Below are positions 56,273-64,000 of a DNA stretch of 64,000 nucleotides, one piece after another. The translations under genes and the position numbers were made by a program. This DNA comes from Sebastes aleutianus (taxonomy: Eukaryota; Chordata; Actinopteri; Perciformes; Sebastidae), in contig CAKAKS010000066.1 of NCBI GenBank assembly GCA_916700875.1, positions 3,637,742-3,701,741 on the forward strand, given 5' to 3'. The notes beneath the pieces are model-generated. The model was not told the origin of the DNA and searched no databases. It saw only the letters and a program-made list of their open reading frames with translations. Within the stretch, counting starts at the first letter, position 1. The number at the start of each line of letters is the position of its first letter.

Positions 56273-58167
56273 CTGTAAAAAGAGAAAGTGGACAAACACA
56301 GAAGCGGTCAGTCAACGCTCTGAACTTCTCCGATAGATGTTTCACCGCAGACGCTGATGCAGGGCGGCCAGAAGAAAACCAAAATAGCTCTCAGACACAA
56401 ACACAGACGGCAAAATGTTTAGGACGCAGTCAACAACCCGTTTCTCCTCCGGATCCCTGCTGTCCATTTTAAGGCTTCTGGGTTTAGTTTATTTGGACGG
56501 ACAAATGGTCGACTGAAAAAGATGAAAACTGTGGTTGAGACACAAAAAGCACGAGAGAGAGGAAAATAAGCAGGAGGTTCATGAGTCATCTGCATCACAA
56601 TGAAACACACTAGAATAGATGCTAACAGATGCTTTATTCAAGTTTGACCCCACTGAGCTTTACAGGGAATTGAAGTATTAGCGCCTTGCTCTACAGAACC
56701 AGTTACAGCTAAACCAGAGCTGTTGGCTAATAGCTGGTATTTAACCACAGGGCTCATAAGGAACGTTCTGCGCTTAAAGACTGACGTCAAAATGAAAGTA
56801 CAGCAAAAAACGTGTGCGAGCTTGTGAGAGATTCTGGGTCAAACTGCAGCCCCGCAGGACGTCCTGACACTCGGTTCACCCTGAAAGCAGCACTCTGTAT
56901 GATCATCACGTTGCCTGCTTACTTCCACTGCTACCACATGTTTGTGTATGTGTGTGTGTGAGTGTGTGTCAAGGAGGCAAGAACAACTCCTGATGCATGG
57001 TACGACATGATGACGAGTGGAGGAACACGTGTGCAGTCCTGTGCTAGGGAGCTAACGTCACACTAACATCAATCAATAGAAAGTTGTCATACTACTCCTG
57101 CAGCGTCTCATCGATCCGTACGTTCCAAACAATCATCGCTCTGTCAGTAAATCACCAGATGTGTTACCTCCATGCTACGAGGACGTGACAGCACGATACA
57201 CAAGCCTCCCTCCAAACGCCACGCCCCCAAAATTTGGGCCGAATGAAATGATTGGACGGGCTTATTACAGTCCAGATACCAGATTTTGTGTCAGAGCATT
57301 TGAATTATTGATTGCTGTCGGGACATGATGAGAATTTCAACAAATATAACATTTTGAAGAACACTACCAACCCTAGCTTTAACGTCCTCACAAAGATAGA
57401 ACAACAAGCTCACACACACTTTCCTCTGCCAGCCTCCTGACCTCTGACCCTGGCACCTCGGCTCAATCCCATGCCAGGCAGACTTATGGCTGGGGAGACA
57501 CAAAGGGCCTTTTCACACTGCAGGGGGGGTGGAGAAGGGGGTCGTGCAGGGTGCAACAACCCCACCCCCACCCACCATCACAATCCTCCTCCACCACCCC
57601 ACCACCACCTTCTAGACAATATGCTGCCCCGTGGCGGCCTGCCGAGTCAGGAAGCCTTTAAGGCTGATGCACTGCGGCGCTGCTGCCAGGGACGGATACG
57701 AGGATGCCAGGAGGTATAAACTACACTTGCCCACACACCACCACACAACCAGTCCAAACTGTCCTGTGATGTAACATTGGTTTGCAGAGGAGGCTTACAT
57801 AAGAACAAAAGAAACATCTGGACCAGAGAGTGAAATAACAGATATTATTTTGTAGCATCTAACAGAAGTCTTGAGCTTAACCTTTAAAAAAAATCAAAAG
57901 ACGCAGCTCTGTTTGCTCTTGCAGGAGCACACACGGCTCCATATAGATCCCTAAAACAACCCCTGTTTATTCATAAGTTCACTTAAAGCCTCCACCCACA
58001 CGAGGCGAACCTTCCACCCTTCCACTTTCACACGCATGCCGCTCCATAATGCACGCGTGCACACACAGACCATCGCTATTATTCAGCCAGACAGCCGTGA
58101 TGGCCATTTCCATGAGAAAAGGCGAGTGTGAGGAGTCAGAGCATCTGCTGCACCATGTGGCTTCACT

Positions 58168-58199
58168 GCAGAGAGCGAGAGAGAGAGAGAGAGAGAGAC
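58168..58199. repeat. (GA)n microsatellite
   Basis: AGAGAGCGAGAGAGAG run with one interruption. Confidence 0.9.
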
Positions 58200-58695
58200 C
58201 AGGACATCACGAGTCTGATGGAGGGATACTCGACTAGTAAAAGTCAACTGGGTTTTGGATCCACTGGGGTTTACTCCACTGAGGGTTTTGTTTTTCTGAA
58301 CTTAAGAGCTTTTTTCTTAGAACAACAAGTACAACCACAGATATCTACTGTCCACAAAGCAGCTCTAGAAGCAGCGCCGGGGTTCAGATGAAGAGCAGCA
58401 CATGAACAGCAGCAGGTGATCGAGGACTGAGAACTCGTCTCTTTCACTTTTCCCAGCTGGGATGTAAAACCACCAGCTCCCTGATCCCACGCTCGCTTCT
58501 CTTACCATGAAGGTGGGGGTTGTTTTGGTTGGATGTGGAGCTCAAACTATTAGGCGACCAACAGGAAATTAATCAAAACAACAATTTTAATACTCCTTTT
58601 GTTGTCTTAAGTAATTTTAGTATTTAAATTATTGTTGATTTATGAGTTTAAGAGGACACCAAGGGCTCGGGGGGAAATTGCCATGGGCACGTGAC

Positions 58696-58751
58696 TAGAG
58701 CTGCAACAATGAACTAATCAATAATGAAAATAGTCATCAGTTGCAGCCCTA
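58696..58751. mobile_element. 56-bp family A deletion derivative
   Basis: TAGAGCTGCAAC and GTTGCAGCCCTA are only 32 bp apart. Flanks CACGTGAC and AACGTGTC agree at six of eight bases, suggesting an old target duplication. Family-like sequence (TTTTTTGACATTTTGTAGAT) continues outside, so a rearranged copy is also possible. Confidence 0.55.
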
Positions 58752-59325
58752 AACGTGTCCTATTTTTTGACATTTTGTAGATAAACAATGAATTGATAGA
58801 GCAAAAACAGATAATCAATGATCGGAGTATTGTATTGGGAGAAAAAAGGTTGTATTGGTGAACTCCTGGTTGCTGCCCAAGTTCAACATTTCATTTGTGG
58901 CACAAGTTAAACAGTCAGTTTAGTTGGACTGGGATTAATCTCAAAATATCCAACCTTCATCTACCAATCAACTCAAATCCACACATCTGCATCCTCTACA
59001 GATTCAAATGAACACATACGGTGAGAGCACTGGGTTTATAGAATCTAATATTGCAACAAGTTGTATTGAATCTTCAGTACTGTGACATCACTCTCCGTCT
59101 CTTTGAAAAGGTTTGAACAGTTTGGATTAATCTCACGCTGCCAGGGGCAGGTGAGCTTCTTTTGAAGATAAAAGCCGTGTCTCTAATAGAAAAAAAACAA
59201 CCTCAGATAGAGGACACCGTGAGATCAGATGTTGCACTTTGTCCTCTTCTCTAATCTCTCCATCTCTTGTAGCAGAGCGGCACTATTTGCTGGTCCTGGT
59301 TTGTTCTAAGGTTGCTTTTATAAAC

Positions 59326-59965
59326 ACTCTTGATACGGTTGGTGAAATTGATGCTTTTGGTTCGTTTGCTATTTAGTCTGGTTCGGTTTGCACAAATTAA
59401 AGCGGACCAAATAAAAACACGTATTTGCTGAAGGGCGTACGAAGGAGAGAATTTATCTTTTTCGTCTCGAGAGCTGCCACTTCTCTGAAGGGAATCGTAG
59501 ACTGTTATGTATTGCTGTCGAAGTATTTTCACTTTGACTCGACGCTGATCTACTGTGCGCACGAACCTCTTCTCCTCCAGTTTATATAGAAAAAAAAAGG
59601 CACTATTACATATATATTCTGTACGTTCTCTTCGGCCCAGATGTCAAGCAAAGAAGTCAGTCCTCTCCCACTCACGTTAACCTGTTGTTTACCTGTGTCC
59701 ATCTCAACAAATGCCTGCACAGAAAGCCTGTGTTTTGGTTCGCTTTGGTTTGTTTTAATATGTGCGGTGCAGTTCATTTGGGCTGTTGTGAACGCAGTAA
59801 TCGTACTCTGTTGCGGACCAAAACAACCGGTATGAGACCGCTTGCGAGAGGTGGTCTCGGACCATTTATTTTTCGTCCACACTAGTATGGTTACTGCGTT
59901 CACAACTGCCCAAACGAACCGCACCAATTAAAACAGACTAAATATTGGCTTGTGAACGCGCCCTT
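59326..59965. mobile_element. Palindromic GGACCAAA/TTGTGAACGC elements
   Basis: GTGCGGTGCAGTTCATTTGGGC...TGTGAACGCAGTAATCG (59761-59803) is matched in inverse by GGTTACTGCGTTCACAACTG...CGAACCGCACCAAT (59888-59930). A related GGTTCGGTTTGCACAAATTA block lies at 59381. It is a fish MITE family with long inverted ends. Mirror-image reading frames on both strands (VWAVVNAV) arise from the palindrome. Confidence 0.7.
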
Positions 59966-61913
59966 AGTTTCATAAATTTTATCAAATGTACTTTATCTAT
60001 TTTACTTACAAAGATTAGGGCCACTTTTGGCGATAACTGAGACCATATTCTCGGGCCAAAAAATGCTAATTAGTTTAGCAGCAAGAGGATCCCACCACCA
60101 CCATCGCCATCTCTGCACTAAAGCCAACAGTGTCTGCTCTCCACACACGCCAGCTGCAGCCTTCACCATAATCCTAAAAACAAAGCGCAGGATGCCGACA
60201 AGCAGCGACAACAGACATTTACATTTGGCTTCCAGGTGTGTGTGTGTAGTAGTATTAGTAGTGGTGGTGAAGGGTGGAGGGTGGAGGGGGGGGGGACCAC
60301 ATATCAAGTCCTGACAAAAGCAAACTCTTGCACATTGCTGTTGGTTTGCACGTGGCTGCTGGCTGGGTGGCAGCAGAAAGTAAACAAACTAAATGCCACA
60401 GCACGGGGGGGGGGGGTGGTTAGGTTGGATGGATGGTTTTAATTACAGCCTTGTTGGCTGTGTGTGTAGCCATCTGCCTCAATGTGTAAAAAAAAAACCT
60501 CTAGTTTGGACTTAAATTGGATTTAAAAACAGAGGATATTCAAATTTCTGTCTGTTTCTGCTCAAAAGATGTTTTCAGCTAAAAAGCATCGAGCTGTAAA
60601 CTGAAATACAAATTGTTGCTTTTGGGTGAAAATTTCTTTAAATATTCAAAGTCAGGTCTATTTTTACGCTCACTCAGACACTGTTCCCACTTTTTTATTG
60701 GCTAAAACACCAACCGCTGATTATCACACGGCAGTGAGTCTCTCAGATGATTCAGGTATGTCTCGTGGTAGTCTTGAGGGGTTGGGACTTTCTTCCTAGT
60801 ATAGTAACACTGGGAGGTACACTCAGCTGAAACAGGCAGCTTAGAAATGAAATTGAAAGATGTTAAACTGATCATGAGTTGCAGCATTTGGAGGTGAAAT
60901 ACGAGTTGAGGAGAAGTGAAACCAGGACTTTTTGTTTGAGGCCATGGTTCACTGAAAGGTTATAGAAAAGTCAAACTATTTCCCTTTTTTTGCCCTGTAG
61001 GGGGAATTTAGAAACAAAAGCACCAAACCTCCCCGAGCATATCAGGAGTAAAACCCCGCCATTTACGTTAAATTCCCTCCAGGCTGCAGAGCCGTCAGTG
61101 ACACAAGCTTGCAGGTAATTTAGCCTCCAAACGTTCGGGTGGGGCAGCTTCCCCCCAGAGGGAAAATGACGGAGCCCGGTCTCCTCGCTTTTGCTCAAGC
61201 TATCAAAGAGCCGACGGAGGCTCTTCTTCCCGCCCTGCCCGCCGTGTTAACGACCGCTCCTGATGAGCGCCCATCAGCAGTTCTAAAGGCTGTAAAGAAA
61301 AAAAAGCCTAAACACACAGAAAAGGATTCCCGTGGTTCGCGAGACGCAGCCGGGAACGCCCATTTAAGCACTTCTCCGATGCTATTTTCCTGAGAAATTC
61401 CCAGGATTGTGCTGCAGCCACTGAGGTGTACACACAGGTCAAAGCAATAAAGCTCTGAGACTTGTGATGTAATTTGATTGAGAAGTGGTTTCCACAGAAA
61501 GAGAAAAGGTTGGGGCTGTAAGAGGAGGCGTCTATAGCAGCGGGGTAATGTGATGCTGCTCGGAGACACTTTGAGGGTCCGGCAGTAAATCAACAGCCCC
61601 CCCTCCGCTGTGTAAACACTTAAAGGCACGAGGAATCTCACTCATCCATGGCTTGAGGAAATGAGGGTGAGAGATAGCAGAGTGGCTGCACAGCAGTGCC
61701 AAGAGGCCACGGTGGAATAGTGGAAGTAGTCTAAATAAAGACGGCTGGTTGCTGGTGGTGTTGTTAGAAGCTGGCGTGTGGTCACAAGTACTTCAAACTA
61801 AACCAGGCGGAAGAGTGTTAAATAAGAATACACCTGTCTGAGAGGGCTGCCAGCAAACAGAGGGACTGGAACATGGACCAACACCACATCTCCACATCCA
61901 GCTGACCAGATAT

Positions 61914-62310
61914 GTGACTCTAGTCCCAAATTTCAAGTAAGTCTCAAAACACTTGGTCCAAGTCTCAAGAAAGTCCAGAGTAATTTTTTCTTAAGCAAGT
62001 CAAGTCACAGGTTATGGCAAGTTAAGACGAGTTCTTAGTTAAGGCAAGTCAAGAACCAAAACAGCACATCTTCCCATCCAGCCTGCCAGACGTGTGATTC
62101 AAGACATTTGGACGAGGTCTCAAGGAAGTCATAAATTATTTGGTCTAAGTTTCAGGTAAGTCCCAGGTTATTTGATCACAAGTAAGTCACAAGTCATTTG
62201 GTCCAAGTCTCAAGAAAGTTCCAAGTAATAAGTAATTTGGTCCAAGTCCCAAGTAAGTCCCAAGTCACTTGGTCCATTTCTCATTTAAGTCCAGAGTCAT
62301 TTGGACCATT
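61914..62310 (+). repeat. Degenerate tandem repeat (AAGTCCCAAGTCATTTGGTCC)
   Basis: Repeats of CAAGTAAGTCxCAAGTCATT and TTGGTCCAAGTCTCAAGAAAG with irregular spacing. Confidence 0.8.
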
Positions 62311-63867
62311 TCTCCCTAATCAACAATATTCATATTTTATATTTAAACTGAAAACAAAATTGACACAGACGTCTTTCGATTAATTTATTTTCTGTCAATT
62401 CAAGACAGAACAGCAGCAACAACAACAGACCAGAGAGGAGAGGCGGCTCACCACAGAGAAATCTTTGTCTCTCTCGACCTTTTAACCTTTTCCAACCACC
62501 TCCTACATCCACGCCAGTAACGAGTGTTGTCCTACCAACAGGGTAATGTTTGCAGCTGTGGCACCGAGTGGTAAAAATCACAGCTTCCATACAGGATTCT
62601 GTCACCTGGCGTCATCAGCCCTTGACAGCCTCATGAATCCCCCCCCCGCTGACACTAAAACATCCTGCACAGAGGGGACGCCGCAGTAGAAAACAACAAC
62701 ACCTTCATGGCTTCTGATATGTCAAGAAATGAGTAAACAACAAGTTAAGATTCAACAACAAGCAGGCTACAGGTTGGGATGAGATACTGGAAACGTTAAA
62801 CAGGTTAAACAGGCACATTTCAACTGGTGTTTTGAGGCGGCACGCTCTCTTTTTAGGTATTTCCCCGTCCAGATGCATCTTGAATAACGCCTCAATACCT
62901 TGATCTAAAAGACTAAGGCATCTACGTGCAAACTGGGCGAAATTTGGTTGAAAAGTGGAAGTTTTTCTTAGATATCCATGTTATAAATCCATCGATTCAC
63001 CTCATCTCATTTAAATACAAGTTACATATAACCAAGCTTTCACTCTTCAGCCAAATTTAGTCCATAAAGTGCTCCACAAAACACAAGTTAAGCATCTGCA
63101 ACTCCATGACAACTCCATCGACTGATGAACTTGCTAATCAATAAATCAGAGCTAGTTTAAGCGATAAACACCGCTCATTTCTTTCAATCCCCCAAAGCTC
63201 TGCAGTCTTCACACCACTTTTTATGTACAATTACATCACCGCTTTCATCAAAATATCAGGCACCTGTTCCTTCTTAGACCCCCCAAAGCATCTATTTGTC
63301 TGCATTTTGTTTTTACAAACAAAGCCCACCACAGCACCAGAGTACAGCAGCAATCATGCAATCCACAGCAACAATAACTCATTCAAGTGTTTCCAGAGGA
63401 GGCACCCTCACACTGTGAGCCTGCCAAATCACCAATAAACGGATTTAACTTGTCAGCACATTAAGGAAACCCTCAATGCATGCTTGTAGTACAGAGAGGT
63501 GGCACGGAAAGCCAAGGAGAGCAGGCCAGAGTTACACAGGAGAGATGTGGGATTAACTGCACTGATCCCTCACTGGCTTCAGGAGGAGATGGGAGGGGGG
63601 GAATCCTCTTAACCAGGAGGTAGTGGGGGTTAAATATAGTCCAGCACTGACACTGTGGTACATTTCAGGGGTCACTTTAGGGGAAATTAACAGATAAGAC
63701 ACCAAATTTGTGTTTGTTTTGATTGTGGAGGATGGAGATTTGGATAAAGCCAATAAAGGCGCATAGCCAGCACTCACACTGCAATAAAGGGTCGATATAA
63801 ACACAAAAAAACTCAAGATGCAATATTAATATTTGCAGGTAAGTTGGGAAAATACCTTTAAAATCTT

Positions 63868-63884
63868 TTTTTTTTTTTTTTTTT
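63868..63884. repeat. T17 homopolymer
   Basis: Followed by a second T run near 63898-63905 and AT-rich sequence to the edge of the window. Confidence 0.85.
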
Positions 63885-64000
63885 GCTTTGTTGGGTTTTT
63901 TTTTTAACTCTACTCTTTCTTTTTGTCATTATTATTATTGTTATTTATTTTCTTGGTTTTGTTTTGAATGTTGAGGTTGTTTTCTCTCTAGTGTACTTAA

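Larger units (their letters stand above)
56276..64000. other. Upstream flank or first intron of rasgef1b
   Basis: This is 7.7 kb with no supported coding exon. Contents are a C-rich/CACC tract (57558-57612), a GA repeat (58168-58199), a short family A derivative (58696-58751), palindromic GGACCAAA-type elements (59.3-59.97 kb), G runs (60285-60296, 60405-60415), an AAGTC-type tandem tract (61.9-62.3 kb) and a T17 run near the right edge. A GC-rich block at 61.0-61.4 kb has no exon signature I can defend. Confidence 0.55.

Noticed and set aside
59550..59927. Minus-strand 125-codon frame similar to a plus-strand frame at 59641-59835
   Set aside because: Both frames read the two arms of a palindromic MITE; the likeness is a by-product.

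Overview
This is eukaryotic, vertebrate-type DNA, almost certainly from a ray-finned (teleost) fish. Short exons with GT/AG borders sit in long introns, and the intergenic DNA is full of CA/TG microsatellites. It also carries many short non-autonomous DNA transposons with terminal inverted repeats, of kinds typical of percomorph fish. There are no bacterial operons, tRNA/rRNA genes or CRISPR arrays.

Two protein-coding genes are present, both on the minus strand and in the head-to-tail order known for vertebrate PRKG2 and RASGEF1B (linked on human 4q21). (1) prkg2, cGMP-dependent protein kinase II: a likely non-coding first exon ends at 22798, and five coding exons lie between 20564 and 3145. 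They encode the first 321 residues: myristoylation signal, coiled coil, autoinhibitory segment, cGMP-binding site A and the start of site B. The rest of site B and the kinase domain must lie to the left of the window. (2) rasgef1b, a Ras-family guanine nucleotide exchange factor: all 13 coding exons lie between 56266 and 32634. Every splice phase closes and the total is 473 codons plus stop, the length known for the human protein. Its 3' UTR runs left to about 31.1 kb. Its 5' non-coding exon and promoter were not found and are probably upstream of 56.3 kb or outside the window.

Layout: 1-3.1 kb intron of prkg2; 3.1-20.6 kb prkg2 coding exons in transposon-rich introns; 20.6-22.8 kb first prkg2 intron with a nested palindromic repeat; 22.8-23.05 kb probable prkg2 promoter and first exon; 23-31.1 kb intergenic, including a 2.5-kb AT-rich tandem array whose orientation switches twice; 31.1-56.3 kb rasgef1b; 56.3-64 kb upstream flank or first intron.

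The two proteins are both signalling proteins (a cGMP-activated kinase and a Ras/Rap-family activator), but nothing in the sequence shows that they act together. No transposase or novel protein gene could be supported beyond one decayed BED-finger-like fragment. The best observations are structural: two hAT-like elements with perfect 8-bp target duplications (one carrying its own 33-bp minisatellite), the mixed-orientation satellite, several long palindromes, and microsatellites placed directly at rasgef1b splice sites.
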